Shown: piece by piece, positions 34,305 through 44,449 of the stretch
Position numbering within the stretch: position 1 is the first letter of the stretch
Layout of the letters: the number at the start of each line of letters is the position of its first letter
DNA from: Arcobacter cryaerophilus gv. crypticus
GTDB taxonomy: Bacteria; Campylobacterota; Campylobacteria; Campylobacterales; Arcobacteraceae
DNA: 64,000 nucleotides
Reading direction: 5' to 3'
Assembly: GCF_002993025.1 (NCBI RefSeq)
Contig: NZ_NXGI01000002.1
Coordinates: forward strand, 62,001-126,000
Notes under the pieces: generated by a model
Databases searched by the model: none
What the model was told of the DNA's origin: nothing
The model's input: only the letters and a program-made list of their open reading frames with translations
Translations under genes and position numbers: made by a program

Positions 34305-35294
34305 TTAATCCCCTATAATAAATTCTACTCTTCTGTTTATTTCTGATAATCCATTTTCATCATCTTGTGCAATTGGTTGTTCATTTCCATATCCAACTGC
34401 TTTAATTCTATTTTTATCAACACCAAAGCTCTCTAAAATCTCTTTTACTCTATTTGCTCTATCTTGAGATATCTTTTTATTTAGCTCTTTATTTCCTCTT
34501 GAATCTGTGTGTCCAGCAATTTCTATATTAAAGTTAGTATTTTCTTTTAAAATATTACTAACTTTTTCTATAAGAATTTTTGATTTCTCTGTTGGTTCTA
34601 CGCTTCTTCTTTCAAAAGAAATTTTATCTGTTATAAAAATATTATTAACAGAAGATTGTACATCATTTTTTGACAATATTTTATCTTTTTGTTCGTTATT
34701 TTTATCTATTTCATCAAAATTTTCATTTTTTGTAACATTATCTATATTTAAATCAATTAAATTATCTTTTTTTTCATAAATATTAGTTTGTATTTCATAT
34801 TTATTGATTTTTGATATAACAGTTGTTATTAAATCTTTATGATTATTATCTTTTAATTCACCTTCTAGGAGTAATTTATTTCCATCAAAGCTTATTTTTG
34901 AACCATTTTCAAAATTATCTTTTAGAAGTTCAGTAAGTTCTGAAATCTGTCTTAATAAATCTTTGCTAACCTCACTATTTTCTAAAATATTAATATTTTG
35001 AGTGGCGTTGATTTTTAGAAAATCAAGAACTTGTTTTGCAACTTCATTGCTTGAAAATGTACCACTAAGAAATAAAAGATTATTATTTTTAGAAATAACA
35101 AATTCAGATGGTTTATAACCAGCTTTTTTGAAGAAATCTTCACTAAAGAACTTAAAGATGCCTTTTTTATCTTTTAGTTCTATATCCTCTTTTTTATTTG
35201 TAAAATAATCTTCATAACTAAAAGTATATATAGAAACTATGTTTAAAGATACAAATAAAATCAGTAAAATAAAAATCTTAATAAAAATTGACAT
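34305..35294 (-). CDS. OmpA-family peptidoglycan-binding protein with BON-like segment
   Basis: An N-terminal membrane helix (FIKIFILLILFVSLNIVSIYTF) is followed by a region with two BON/OmpA-type segments (FVISKNNNLLFLSGTFSS, KISFDGNKLLLEGELKD) and a low-complexity asparagine/lysine-rich linker. The C-terminal OmpA domain (about 215-329) contains IEIAGHTDSRGNKELNKKISQDRANRVKEIL and AVGYGNEQPIA, the peptidoglycan contact residues. It is likely anchored in the inner membrane and reaches the cell wall. The companion H3TH-like gene follows, and nrdB lies upstream. Confidence 0.85.
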   Translation of the reverse strand: MSIFIKIFILLILFVSLNIVSIYTFSYEDYFTNKKEDIELKDKKGIFKFFSEDFFKKAGYKPSEFVISKNNNLLFLSGTFSSNEVAKQVLDFLKINATQNINILENSEVSKDLLRQISELTELLKDNFENGSKISFDGNKLLLEGELKDNNHKDLITTVISKINKYEIQTNIYEKKDNLIDLNIDNVTKNENFDEIDKNNEQKDKILSKNDVQSSVNNIFITDKISFERRSVEPTEKSKILIEKVSNILKENTNFNIEIAGHTDSRGNKELNKKISQDRANRVKEILESFGVDKNRIKAVGYGNEQPIAQDDENGLSEINRRVEFIIGD

Positions 35295-35322
35295 TTTGTC
35301 CCCTATCTTTTTTTGCTAAATT

Positions 35323-36345
35323 TTAGAAATCATCAAAATCTATACTACCTTTTGAGTAGTTTACAACATTTCCTTCAAAGAAATTTGTTCTTTGGTCATT
35401 AAATGAAGCATAACCATCAACCCAAGGAATAGGGTGTTTTACATTGTACTCTGGTCTATATCCAACTGCATCAAGCCTCTTATCTGCAAGATATTGAATA
35501 TATTGAGTGATTATTCCGTCTGTAAAACCTAAAATTTGACCTTGAGTAATATATGCTCCCCAAGATGCTTCAAGTTCAACTGCTTTTCTAAACATAGATC
35601 TTACAGTCTCTTCTAATTCAGGAGTAAATAATTCGGGTCTCTCTTTTCTAACACTATTTATCATATTTTGAAATAGTAATAGATGAGTAACTTCATCTCT
35701 TTGAATAAATCTAATCATCTGAGAGCTTCCAAGCATTTTTCCACTTTTTCCTAGAGCATATATCGCTGCAAATCCAGCATAAAAATATAGACCTTCAAGA
35801 ATTTGATTAGCAAAAAGTGCTAAAAGCAGTTTTTCATCAGTTAATTCACCATTTGATAAATCTTCATAAACTCCAGCAATATAAGTATTTTTTTCTCTTA
35901 ATTTAATATCTGTTTTCCACATATCATAGATTAAATCTGTATTATCGGAAATACTCTCAACCATTACAGCATAAGATTTACTATGATTTGCTTCTTCATA
36001 AGATTGTCTGCTTAGACAAGCATTTATTTCAGGAGCAGTTATATATGGATTTATATTATCCATTAGATTATTTGTTTGTAAACTATCCATAAAAATTAAT
36101 TGACTTAATACTAAGTCATACATTCTTTTTTCGGCTGGTGTTAAATACTTATAATCTTTTGCATCTTGAGTCATTTGAACTTCTCGTGGAAACCAAGTAT
36201 TTGCTTCCATTGTATCCCAAAGATTTAAAGCCCATTGGTATTTCATTTTTGTAAAATTTATCATACCATCACTATTCCCACCAAAAACTCTTCTATCGTT
36301 TAAACTCTCTTTAGAATCTGGGTTGTATATAGTTTTTCTTTCCAT
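35323..36345 (-). CDS. nrdB: Ribonucleoside-diphosphate reductase, beta subunit (class Ia)
   Basis: Small subunit carrying the diiron-tyrosyl radical. Metal-binding residues appear in [13 protein letters not shown] (glutamate follows), in [14 protein letters not shown] (E and H) and in the later [13 protein letters not shown] helix, and the radical tyrosine lies in the helix in between. The C-terminal SIDFDDF is the tail that docks on NrdA. 340 residues is typical. It follows nrdA at a gap of 49 bases, so the pair is probably one operon. Confidence 0.95.
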   Translation of the reverse strand: MERKTIYNPDSKESLNDRRVFGGNSDGMINFTKMKYQWALNLWDTMEANTWFPREVQMTQDAKDYKYLTPAEKRMYDLVLSQLIFMDSLQTNNLMDNINPYITAPEINACLSRQSYEEANHSKSYAVMVESISDNTDLIYDMWKTDIKLREKNTYIAGVYEDLSNGELTDEKLLLALFANQILEGLYFYAGFAAIYALGKSGKMLGSSQMIRFIQRDEVTHLLLFQNMINSVRKERPELFTPELEETVRSMFRKAVELEASWGAYITQGQILGFTDGIITQYIQYLADKRLDAVGYRPEYNVKHPIPWVDGYASFNDQRTNFFEGNVVNYSKGSIDFDDF

Positions 36346-36394
36346 TTCATTCCTTGTATGCTAGTAATTTTATATTTTTATTCTTAATTTGATT

Positions 36395-38779
36395 TTACTG
36401 GCAACCAGCACATTCCATACTTCTATCTTCAACATCATTTTTTGCTTCTGGACTTTGACTTCTTAAATAATATGTTGATTTAAGTCCTAGTTTCCAAGCT
36501 AGAGTATAAATTTCATGTAGATATTTTCCACTTGCTTTATCTAAACTCATGAATATATTTGTACTTTGTCCTTGATCAATCCATTTTTGTCTAATTGCTG
36601 CTGCTTTTACAACTTGAAGTTGGTCTATTTCAAATGCAGGAGTGTAAAAAGACCAAGTTTCTGGACTTAGTTTTGGTGCAACTACTGGAATTAGACCACT
36701 TAGATTTTCTTCAAACCATTTTCTTTTATATACAGGCTCAATAGCTTGTGTTGTTCCTACTAAAATAGATATAGATGATGTTGGAGCAATTGCCATTAGG
36801 TAACCATTTCTCATACCATCTTTTTTAACTTTTTCTCGTAAAAATTCCCAATCACAAGAGTTATCAAATAAATCTTTGTCTACTATAGCATTTACAGCTT
36901 GAGGAGTGTGGTCATGTGGCATAATTCCCTTGCTCCAATTTGAACCATCAAAAGTAGGATAAGCGCCTTTTTCAATTGCTAAATTTGAACTTGATAAAAT
37001 AGTATTGTATGAAATACACTCCATAATTTGATCTATTTTTTTAAAATGCTCATTACTTCCCCAAGCAATCTTTTGATTTGCCAACATCTCAGCTTCACCC
37101 ATAACACCAAGACCTATTGCTCTTGATTTTAAGTTTGTAGCTTTTACTTTTCTTAGTGGATAAAAGTTTAAATCTATTACGTTGTCAAGCATATTTACAG
37201 CTATTGGTACAACTCTTTTTATATCTTCACTTTGATTTATTCTTGATAAATTTATACTTGCAAGATTACAAACAGCAGTATCTCCATCTATTTTTTGTTT
37301 TTCAACTATAAATATTTTTTTACCATTTATACTATCAAGTGCAGTTACTTTATTTGCTTTTTTTGTAATTCCACCATCAACTACTACTAAATCTTCTTCT
37401 TCAAAAGTTTTTATAGTACCATCTTCAAACTCTATTTTTATTTTATAGTGATTTGGGTTTGTATTTTGAAAAATCTCTGTACAAAGATTTGAGCTTCTTA
37501 TATGTCCTGCATGTGGATTTGGATTTGCTTTGTTTGCACTATCTTTAAAACATAAAAATGGACTACCGCTTTCAAAATATGAAGTTAAGATTTTTTTCCA
37601 TAAATCTTTAGCTTTTATTCTATTTTTTGTAACACTATCATTGTTTTCATAAGCTATATATTTTGCTGTAAATTCTTCACCAAAATATTCACTCAAGTCT
37701 TTTACTTCAACAGGGTCAAATAGTGTCCAATGAGAATCTTCTAAAACCCTTTCCATAAACAGATCACTTATCCACAGTGCTGGAAATAAATCATGAGCTC
37801 TTCGTCTTTCTTCTCCACTATTTTTCTTTAAATCAATAAAATCCATAATATCCATATGCCAAGGCTCAAGATAAACTGCAATTGCACCTTTTCTTGTACC
37901 TAATTGATCAACAGCAATAGCAATATCATTTGTGATTTTCAAAAATGGAACAGTTCCACCAGCTGCACTTTTATGACCATCAATAGCACCACCAAGACTT
38001 CTTATTTGGTTCCAATCCCATCCAATTCCACCACCATATTTAGATAGTAGCGCCATCTCTTTGTAACCATCAAAAATACCTTCTATATTATCAGGACTTG
38101 AACCAATATAGCAAGAACTAAGTTGATGTCTATTTGTTCTAGCATTACTTAATGTTGGAGTTGCAAGCATTACTTCAAATTTAGAGATAACATCATAAAA
38201 CTCTTTTGCTTTTTCTTGTTTTTTCTCTTCATTTTGAGCTAAAAACATAGCAATTGCCATAAACATTTGTTGCGGTAACTCTATTGGTTCACCTTTACCA
38301 TTTTTTAGTAAATATCTATCATATAAAGTTTTAATTCCTAAATAGTTAAATAAAAAGTCTCTATTTGGATCAATATATGAGTTTAAATCATCCAAATCAT
38401 AACCATTTGCTAAGTTTGGAATAATTCTTCCAGCGTCTATACCAAATTTAATATAATCTTTTAAATGTCTATAAGCCTCACCTTTTACTCCATAAGTTGC
38501 AATTCCAACTCTGTGATATAAATCGTATAAAAATAATCTTGCAGCAACAAAAGTCCAATTTGGAACATCAATATCAATTTTTTCAACTGCTGTTTTTATT
38601 AAAGCATCTTGAATATCACTTGAATTCATTCCATCGATAAATTTTATATGTGAGTCAAGTTCTAATTCACTTTGACTAACTCCATCAAGTCCTGCTGTTG
38701 CTTCTATACTCATTTTTTGGATTTTTGTAATATCCAAAACCTCTTTTCGCCCATTTCTTTTTTGAATCATTATTGTCAT
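36395..38779 (-). CDS. nrdA: Ribonucleoside-diphosphate reductase, alpha subunit (class Ia)
   Basis: Large subunit that reduces ribonucleotides. An ATP-cone allosteric domain (about 1-95) is followed by the catalytic core: STPTLSN-like ATPTLSNARTNRHQLSSCYIGSSPD, KYGGGIGWDWNQIRS, NLCTEIFQ with the radical cysteine, and AVCNLASINLS with the second half of the redox pair. The C-terminal CAGC tail cysteines are intact. Between the cysteine motifs lies an unusually long segment of about 70 residues (KIKIEFEDGTIKTFEEEDL). I believe this is a lineage trait rather than an intein. purB lies upstream. Confidence 0.95.
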   Translation of the reverse strand: MTIMIQKRNGRKEVLDITKIQKMSIEATAGLDGVSQSELELDSHIKFIDGMNSSDIQDALIKTAVEKIDIDVPNWTFVAARLFLYDLYHRVGIATYGVKGEAYRHLKDYIKFGIDAGRIIPNLANGYDLDDLNSYIDPNRDFLFNYLGIKTLYDRYLLKNGKGEPIELPQQMFMAIAMFLAQNEEKKQEKAKEFYDVISKFEVMLATPTLSNARTNRHQLSSCYIGSSPDNIEGIFDGYKEMALLSKYGGGIGWDWNQIRSLGGAIDGHKSAAGGTVPFLKITNDIAIAVDQLGTRKGAIAVYLEPWHMDIMDFIDLKKNSGEERRRAHDLFPALWISDLFMERVLEDSHWTLFDPVEVKDLSEYFGEEFTAKYIAYENNDSVTKNRIKAKDLWKKILTSYFESGSPFLCFKDSANKANPNPHAGHIRSSNLCTEIFQNTNPNHYKIKIEFEDGTIKTFEEEDLVVVDGGITKKANKVTALDSINGKKIFIVEKQKIDGDTAVCNLASINLSRINQSEDIKRVVPIAVNMLDNVIDLNFYPLRKVKATNLKSRAIGLGVMGEAEMLANQKIAWGSNEHFKKIDQIMECISYNTILSSSNLAIEKGAYPTFDGSNWSKGIMPHDHTPQAVNAIVDKDLFDNSCDWEFLREKVKKDGMRNGYLMAIAPTSSISILVGTTQAIEPVYKRKWFEENLSGLIPVVAPKLSPETWSFYTPAFEIDQLQVVKAAAIRQKWIDQGQSTNIFMSLDKASGKYLHEIYTLAWKLGLKSTYYLRSQSPEAKNDVEDRSMECAGCQ

Positions 38780-38791
38780 TTAAATCCCCTA

Positions 38792-40120
38792 TTAATTAAA
38801 AACTCTATTGAAAATCTTTTCTACATTTTTTGTATAGTAGTCAAAATTAAAGCACTCTCTAATCTCATTCTCACTTAAAGATTTTCCAAGTTCATCATCT
38901 GCAAGTAGATATTGAAGATACAAAGACTCACCTTTTTCATTTGTTGTTGGTTTTCCTTGTTGTATCTCTTGCCATACTTTCATAGCATTTCTTTGTACTA
39001 TTTTATATGCATCTTCTCTACTAACACCTTTTAGTGGAAGTTCTAGTAAAACTCTTTGAGAAAATACAAGTCCACCAGTTAAGTTTAAGTTTTTCATCAT
39101 ATTTTCAGGCATTACAGTTAAATTTGCTATTACACTATCCATTCTATGAAGCATAAAATCTGTTGTAATAAATGCATCTGGTAACCAGAATCTCTCTGTT
39201 GAAGAGTGTGAAATATCTCTTTCATGCCAAAGTGCAACATTTTCTAAAGCTGGAGTTACATAAGCTCTAATCATTCTTGCAAGTCCTGTTATATTTTCAG
39301 TTAAAATAGGATTTCTTTTATGTGGCATTGCAGAACTTCCTTTTTGCCCAGCTGCAAAATACTCTTCAGCTTCATAAACTTCAGTTCTTTGAAGATGTCT
39401 TACTTGTACTGCAAATTTTTCTACACTTGAAGCCAAAAGAGCTAAAGTTGTAGCAAGTCTTGCGTATCTATCTCTATGAATTACTTGATTACTACAAGGT
39501 TCTGGTTTAAGTCCAAGCTCAGCCATCGCATACTCTTCAAGCTCTAAAGGTGCATGTGCAAAATTTCCCATAGCTCCAGAAATTTGACCAACTGCAATAA
39601 CTTCCATAGTCTGCTCAAGATTTTTTAGGTGTCTTTTAACTTCATCATACCAAACAGCAAGAGTTAAACCAAAAGTTATTGGCTCTCCATGAATACCGTG
39701 GCTTCTTCCTACCATTAAAGTATATTTATGCTCGATTGCTCTTTTTTTGATACTCTCTAAAAGCATTTGAACATCTTTTATGATAATTTCTAAAGAGTCT
39801 CTCATTTGCAAAGCAACACCTGTATCAACAGCATCTGAGCTTGTCATTCCATAGTGAAACCATCTTGACTCTTCACCTAAGCTCTCAGATACACTTGTAT
39901 TAAATGCTATTAAATCATGTTTTGTAATAGCCTCTATCTCTTCAATTCTTTCAACACTAAATTTTGCATTTTTTACTATTTTTTCACAATCTTCATCTGG
40001 AATAAGACCCAATTTATTCCAAGCCTTTACAGCTGCTTTTTCAACTTCAAGCCAAGCTGCATATCTTGCTTCTTGTGTCCATTTTGAACTCATCTCTTTT
40101 CTTGCATATCTTTCAACCAT
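38792..40120 (-). CDS. purB: Adenylosuccinate lyase
   Basis: Fumarase/aspartase-superfamily lyase acting twice in purine synthesis (on SAICAR and adenylosuccinate). Signature GQKGSSAMPHKRNPILTENITGLAR contains the catalytic loop, and THSTERFWLPDAFI-like HSSTERFWLPDAF follows. The N-terminal VERYARKEMSSKWTQEARYAAWLEVE matches the Campylobacterota type. Length (442) is normal. nrdA starts 12 bases after its stop, which links purine and deoxynucleotide supply in one transcript. Confidence 0.96.
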   Translation of the reverse strand: MVERYARKEMSSKWTQEARYAAWLEVEKAAVKAWNKLGLIPDEDCEKIVKNAKFSVERIEEIEAITKHDLIAFNTSVSESLGEESRWFHYGMTSSDAVDTGVALQMRDSLEIIIKDVQMLLESIKKRAIEHKYTLMVGRSHGIHGEPITFGLTLAVWYDEVKRHLKNLEQTMEVIAVGQISGAMGNFAHAPLELEEYAMAELGLKPEPCSNQVIHRDRYARLATTLALLASSVEKFAVQVRHLQRTEVYEAEEYFAAGQKGSSAMPHKRNPILTENITGLARMIRAYVTPALENVALWHERDISHSSTERFWLPDAFITTDFMLHRMDSVIANLTVMPENMMKNLNLTGGLVFSQRVLLELPLKGVSREDAYKIVQRNAMKVWQEIQQGKPTTNEKGESLYLQYLLADDELGKSLSENEIRECFNFDYYTKNVEKIFNRVFN

Positions 40121-40221
40121 AAAATACCCTTCTAATCATATTTCTATATTTTTTATTATATTATTTTGTTAAAAATTAAGGGATATTGTATCCATTATGA
40201 ACTTAAAATAGGAAGATAATT

Positions 40222-41124
40222 TTGCCGTTTACACTCAAAAAATTCAAAGCAATCAAAGACAAAAAAATTCAATTTTTTTTAGAAGATGATTTAGGATATA
40301 GCCCTAAAATAGCACAAAAACTAATAGGAAAAGGAAGAGTTTTCAGAAGCGATATGAGTGCTTTTAATCCAAGCGAACTAATTGATTGTGATGAGATTTC
40401 TATTGGAGTTTTCGAAGGAGTTAGCAGGGGGTTAAAACCTCTTTTAGAGTTCAAAGATTTTGCAATTTTTGATAAACCAACTCATCTTATGGTTCATCCA
40501 ATATCTAAAAATACTCCTTATTCTTTGCTTGATGAAATAAGATTTCATTTTGGAGAGAATGCAAATTTGATTCATAGAATTGATGCTGAAACAAGTGGTT
40601 TGGTAATTGTTGGAAAAAATAAAAAGAGTGAAATAGAGCTAAAAGAGATGTTTCAAGAAAAAAAATATCATAAATCATATCTAGCTATTGTTTGTGGGAA
40701 AATAGAAAAAGAGATAAAAATTGATAAAAATATAGATAAAGAGGGACTTTTAATTGGTGTTAAAATGAAAACTTGTCAAAAAGAAGAGGGTGGAAAAGAG
40801 TCTGTTACTATTATAAAACCTATTAAATATAATAAAGAAAAAAATTTGACACTTATTGAAGTAATCCCACTAACTGGGAGGCAACATCAAATAAGAGTTC
40901 ATCTTAATTCAATTGGATATACAATTTTAGGAGATCCAATTTATGGTATTGATGATGAAAATGCAGAAAATTATTTAAATAAAACTTTAAGTTTGGAAGA
41001 TAGATTCAAAGTTACAGGTTCAAGTAGACTTTGGCTTCATGCAAACTATTTGGAGTTTATTTATAAAGATATAACTTACAAAATATATTCAAAAAATCAA
41101 GATTTAAAAAAAGAATTCTTTTAA
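40222..41124 (+). CDS. RluA-family pseudouridine synthase
   Basis: Site-specific pseudouridine synthase of the RluA/RluD type. The start is TTG with GGAAG six bases before it. An S4-like N-terminal region precedes the catalytic domain with NLIHRIDAETSGLVIVGKN (catalytic aspartate in HRID) and LIEVIPLTGRQHQIRVHL. The C-terminal GDPIYGIDD is standard. No neighbour indicates the RNA target. It converges with hom across the shared terminator hairpin. Confidence 0.88.
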   Translation: MPFTLKKFKAIKDKKIQFFLEDDLGYSPKIAQKLIGKGRVFRSDMSAFNPSELIDCDEISIGVFEGVSRGLKPLLEFKDFAIFDKPTHLMVHPISKNTPYSLLDEIRFHFGENANLIHRIDAETSGLVIVGKNKKSEIELKEMFQEKKYHKSYLAIVCGKIEKEIKIDKNIDKEGLLIGVKMKTCQKEEGGKESVTIIKPIKYNKEKNLTLIEVIPLTGRQHQIRVHLNSIGYTILGDPIYGIDDENAENYLNKTLSLEDRFKVTGSSRLWLHANYLEFIYKDITYKIYSKNQDLKKEFF

Positions 41125-41153
41125 AAAAAATAGAAGAATTTAATCTTCTATTC
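41119..41153. terminator. Terminator between the pseudouridine synthase gene and hom
   Basis: AATAGAAGA (41129-41137) pairs with TCTTCTATT (41144-41152). On the minus strand it is followed by a run of eight T after the stem, giving a good Rho-independent terminator for hom although it overlaps the last hom codons. On the plus strand the T-run is weaker. Confidence 0.7.
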
Positions 41154-42402
41154 TTATCATAGCGGGTTTTTTTAGAACTACTTGAGAGTGTTCAAGTTCA
41201 TCAATCGCTTTTAAAATATCTTTTTCAACACAAGTGTGAGTTGTTAAAAGTAGGTTTGCTTTTTCATCTTTTTTTGCTTTTTGCATCATATTTTCTATTG
41301 ATATATCATTATCTCCAAAAACTTTTGCAACTTTTGCTAAAGTACCTGTTTTATCAGCAACTTCAAGTCTTAAATAATATTTTGTTTTAATCTCATCTTT
41401 TGGCATTAAAGTTGGTTTCGTTCCTACTTGTTTTTCAAATCCAAGCATAGGAGAGCCTTTACCTTTTCTTGCAATATCAATTATATTTGCAATAACGGCA
41501 CTAGCCGTTGCATCTCCACCAGCACCTGCTCCATAAAACATAGTTTCACCAACTTTATCTCCAACAACAGAGATTCCATTCATAACACCATCAACTTTTG
41601 CTATCATTTTTTCTTGTGGCACTAAAACAGGATGAACTCTAAGTTCTATTTGATTTCCTACTTTTTTTGCAATTCCTAGAAGTTTTATATTGTACTCAAA
41701 CTCTTTTGCAAACTCTATATCAGTTTTAGAGATATTTTGAATACCTTCAATTAAAATATCTTCTGGTTTTACATCTATTCCATAAGCAATTGAACCTAGA
41801 ATTAAAAGTTTATGAGCTGTATCAAATCCACCAACATCAAAAGTTGGATCAGCTTCTGCATAACCCAAATCTTGAGCTTCTTTTAAGATAATATCATAAG
41901 CAATACCTTCATTTATCATCTTTGTAAGCATATAGTTACAAGTTCCATTCATAATACCTTGAATAGATTTTATATTGTTTGCACTCAAACCATCTCTTAA
42001 GGCATTTATGATTGGAATTCCACCAGCAACTGCAGCTTCAAATTCAAAAGGAGTATCACTTGCAAGTTCTTGAAGCTCATATCTATGATATGCTAGCAGT
42101 GCTTTGTTTGCAGTAACCACTGCTTTACCATTTTCTAAAGCTCTTTTTACTATCTCATAAGGTTTTTCAATTCCACCCATAAGTTCAACAACTATATCAA
42201 TACTATCATCTTCTAAAACTTTAGAAACATCATCTGTAAGCTCTATTTGCACATCTCTTTTTTTATTTAAATTTGAAACTACTCCAATAGTAGGAACAAT
42301 TTCAACTCCAGCTCGTGCAGTTATAATATTTTTATTATCTCTTAAAATATTTATAACACTTGTTCCAACTGTTCCTACTCCAATAATTCCAATTTTAAGC
42401 AT
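41140..42402 (-). CDS. hom: Homoserine dehydrogenase
   Basis: Reduces aspartate-semialdehyde to homoserine for threonine and methionine synthesis. It has the Rossmann motif KIGIIGVGTVGTSVINIL, the signature MNGTCNYMLTKM and DLGYAEADPTFDVGGFDTAHKLLILG, and a C-terminal ACT domain (YYLRLEVADKTGTLAKVAKVFG) for feedback control. Length (420) is typical. The aminotransferase gene lies 13 bases upstream in the same transcript. Confidence 0.96.
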   Translation of the reverse strand: MLKIGIIGVGTVGTSVINILRDNKNIITARAGVEIVPTIGVVSNLNKKRDVQIELTDDVSKVLEDDSIDIVVELMGGIEKPYEIVKRALENGKAVVTANKALLAYHRYELQELASDTPFEFEAAVAGGIPIINALRDGLSANNIKSIQGIMNGTCNYMLTKMINEGIAYDIILKEAQDLGYAEADPTFDVGGFDTAHKLLILGSIAYGIDVKPEDILIEGIQNISKTDIEFAKEFEYNIKLLGIAKKVGNQIELRVHPVLVPQEKMIAKVDGVMNGISVVGDKVGETMFYGAGAGGDATASAVIANIIDIARKGKGSPMLGFEKQVGTKPTLMPKDEIKTKYYLRLEVADKTGTLAKVAKVFGDNDISIENMMQKAKKDEKANLLLTTHTCVEKDILKAIDELEHSQVVLKKPAMIRIED

Positions 42403-42414
42403 TATTATTTTTTC

Positions 42415-43626
42415 CTATTCTAATGTTTTTAAATATCTTTTGATATTTTTTGCAGCTTGTCTAATTCTTTTTTCATTTTCAATCAAAGCAATTCTTACAT
42501 ACTGGTCACCATAATGTCCAAAACCAATTCCAGGACTAACAGCAACTTGAGCTTCTCTTAAAAGTTGTTTAGAAAACTCCAAACTTCCTAAATGTCTAGC
42601 TTTTTCAGGTATTTTTGCCCAAATAAACATAGAAGCATTTGGTTTATCCATAACCCAACCAGCTTCAGCAAATGATTGAAGCATAACATCTCTTCTTTTT
42701 TCATATTTAGCAACTATCTCATCAACACAATCTTGCGGACCATCAAGTGCAACAGTTGCTGCAATTTGAATTGGAGCAAACATTCCATAATCAAGCCAAG
42801 ATTTTATTCTTTTTAAAGCACCAACAAGTTTTTCATTTCCAACAATAAATCCAACTCTCCATCCAGCCATATTATATGATTTACTTAAAGTAAAGCACTC
42901 AACAGCAACATCTAAAGCACCTTCAGCTTGGAAAATAGATGGAGTTTTATATCCATCAAAAGTAATATCAGCATAAGCAATATCAGAGATTATATAAAAT
43001 CTCTCTTTTTTAGCCATAGTTACAAGTTTTGTATAAAACTCAGGCGTTACAGTTGCACAACTTGGATTGTGAGGGAAGTTTACAACTACATATTTTACTT
43101 TTGGAATTGATTCATCTATAGTTTTTTGAAGATTTTTAAAGAAAAGCTCTTCATCTACTTTAAACTCATTATCAAACACTAATTCAAATTTATGAATAGC
43201 AGCACCATTTAGCATAAAAGCATATGAGTGAATTGGATATGTTGGGTCTGGAACAACAGCAACATCACCAACATTTACAATAGCTTGAACTAAATGCACA
43301 TATCCCTCTTTTGAACCCATTGTTGCACAAGCGTGTTTATCTGGGTCTAAAAAATCTACATTATATTTTCTTTTGTACCAATTACAAATAGCAAGTCTTA
43401 ATTTATATATTCCAATACTAGCGCTATATCCGTAGTTTTTTGGTTTACTTGCAGCATCTTTTAATTTATCAACAATATGTTTTGGAGTCTCTCCATCTGG
43501 ATTTCCCATAGAAAAGTCAATTACATCAACTCCAGCTCGTCTTGCTTCCATTTTAATAGCATTAACTTCTGCAAACACATAGTTTGGAAGTCTTTTCATT
43601 CTTTCAAATTCAATTTCATCAAACAT
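42415..43626 (-). CDS. PLP-dependent class I/II aminotransferase (LL-DAP/alanine aminotransferase-like)
   Basis: Fold-type I aminotransferase of 403 residues with the PLP lysine in TLSKSYNMAGWRVGF and the substrate arginine in QYVRIALIENEKRIRQA. The N-terminal FDEIEFERMKRLPNYVFAEVNAIKMEARRAG and the loop VNFPHNPSCATVTPEF are those of the group annotated as LL-diaminopimelate aminotransferase or AlaC. In this lineage a role in lysine or alanine synthesis is likely, but the true substrate cannot be read from sequence. It precedes hom in the same operon. Confidence 0.82.
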   Translation of the reverse strand: MFDEIEFERMKRLPNYVFAEVNAIKMEARRAGVDVIDFSMGNPDGETPKHIVDKLKDAASKPKNYGYSASIGIYKLRLAICNWYKRKYNVDFLDPDKHACATMGSKEGYVHLVQAIVNVGDVAVVPDPTYPIHSYAFMLNGAAIHKFELVFDNEFKVDEELFFKNLQKTIDESIPKVKYVVVNFPHNPSCATVTPEFYTKLVTMAKKERFYIISDIAYADITFDGYKTPSIFQAEGALDVAVECFTLSKSYNMAGWRVGFIVGNEKLVGALKRIKSWLDYGMFAPIQIAATVALDGPQDCVDEIVAKYEKRRDVMLQSFAEAGWVMDKPNASMFIWAKIPEKARHLGSLEFSKQLLREAQVAVSPGIGFGHYGDQYVRIALIENEKRIRQAAKNIKRYLKTLE

Positions 43627-43630
43627 TTTA

Positions 43631-44437
43631 TTACTCCTTAGTAATATTTAAACCATTTTTTATATTTGTTAAAGCATAAAAATCATCTATTTTTATAAAT
43701 CTTGTATTTGTTGGAACATCAACTCTTAGATTTTTATGCAAACTCTCACTCTCAAAAACATCAATTACATTAAAACTATCATCATAAAAAATAATATTTG
43801 GATACCAACTATTTCCTACATTTGAATCAATTTTGATTGAATCTGTATTCGCAATCTCCAAAATGTATGGCTTTATTGGTTTTTTTAATGAAACACTAGC
43901 TCTTGTAACTAAATCTTCAGCTCTATAAATAGAAGATTTTTTTGAGTCAATATAATAACTCCATTTATTGTTACCCTCTTTTTTTATATCAACAACTCTA
44001 CAATTTGCATTTTGTAGTTCTTGTGATAATCTAAGAGGGTTTATGGCGGCTGCTGTTTGTACTTTTATACTCCATTTTAGCTGATTTTGTGAAACACTTT
44101 GATTTATTGTTACAAAATTTTGAATACCTATTGCTTTTAAAATATCATTTATATTTTTAAAAGATTTTTTTGGATCAGAGTTAAATATAAAAGTTGCTTC
44201 AATAGATTGAGTAGAACCTAAAGAAAGTTTTAAAAGATTGTTGTTTTGTAAAGTTTGAGAAATTTTTGCATAATCAAGACTTCCATTTGTATAAAAATAG
44301 CTTTGATTTTTGAAAAGAGTATTAATCAAATTTCTATGAGTATTGAAATCACTACTTCCAATTATTCCTAAAACAGCTTGATTTATATTTGCATTCAAGC
44401 TTAGGCATAAAAATATTATTAGTAGTAGTTTTTTCAT
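43631..44437 (-). CDS. Conserved periplasmic protein of unknown function
   Basis: I do not recognise a named family. A signal peptide (MKKLLLIIFLCLSLNANINQA) indicates export, and there is no lipobox. The 268-residue protein repeats a motif type (TLFKNQSYFYTNGSLDYAKI, KNINDILKAIGIQNFV) and has a C-terminal half with strand-rich character (KPYILEIANTDSIKIDSNVGNSWYPNIIFYDD). It sits four bases upstream of the aminotransferase gene in the same transcript, after rlmB, which says nothing about its job. Confidence 0.7.
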   Translation of the reverse strand: MKKLLLIIFLCLSLNANINQAVLGIIGSSDFNTHRNLINTLFKNQSYFYTNGSLDYAKISQTLQNNNLLKLSLGSTQSIEATFIFNSDPKKSFKNINDILKAIGIQNFVTINQSVSQNQLKWSIKVQTAAAINPLRLSQELQNANCRVVDIKKEGNNKWSYYIDSKKSSIYRAEDLVTRASVSLKKPIKPYILEIANTDSIKIDSNVGNSWYPNIIFYDDSFNVIDVFESESLHKNLRVDVPTNTRFIKIDDFYALTNIKNGLNITKE

Positions 44438-44449
44438 ATATTTTCCTTT

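Noticed and set aside
37768-37776. TTATCCACA, a perfect DnaA box, within nrdA
   Set aside because: Single copy inside conserved coding sequence, with no cluster and no AT-rich unwinding region; expected by chance.
36395-38779. Intein in NrdA
   Set aside because: The extra segment lacks the Cys/Ser start, His-Asn end and endonuclease motifs, and is too short.
40420-40432. GGGGG in the RluA-type gene as a contingency tract
   Set aside because: Only five G; frame is intact and the run encodes conserved residues.
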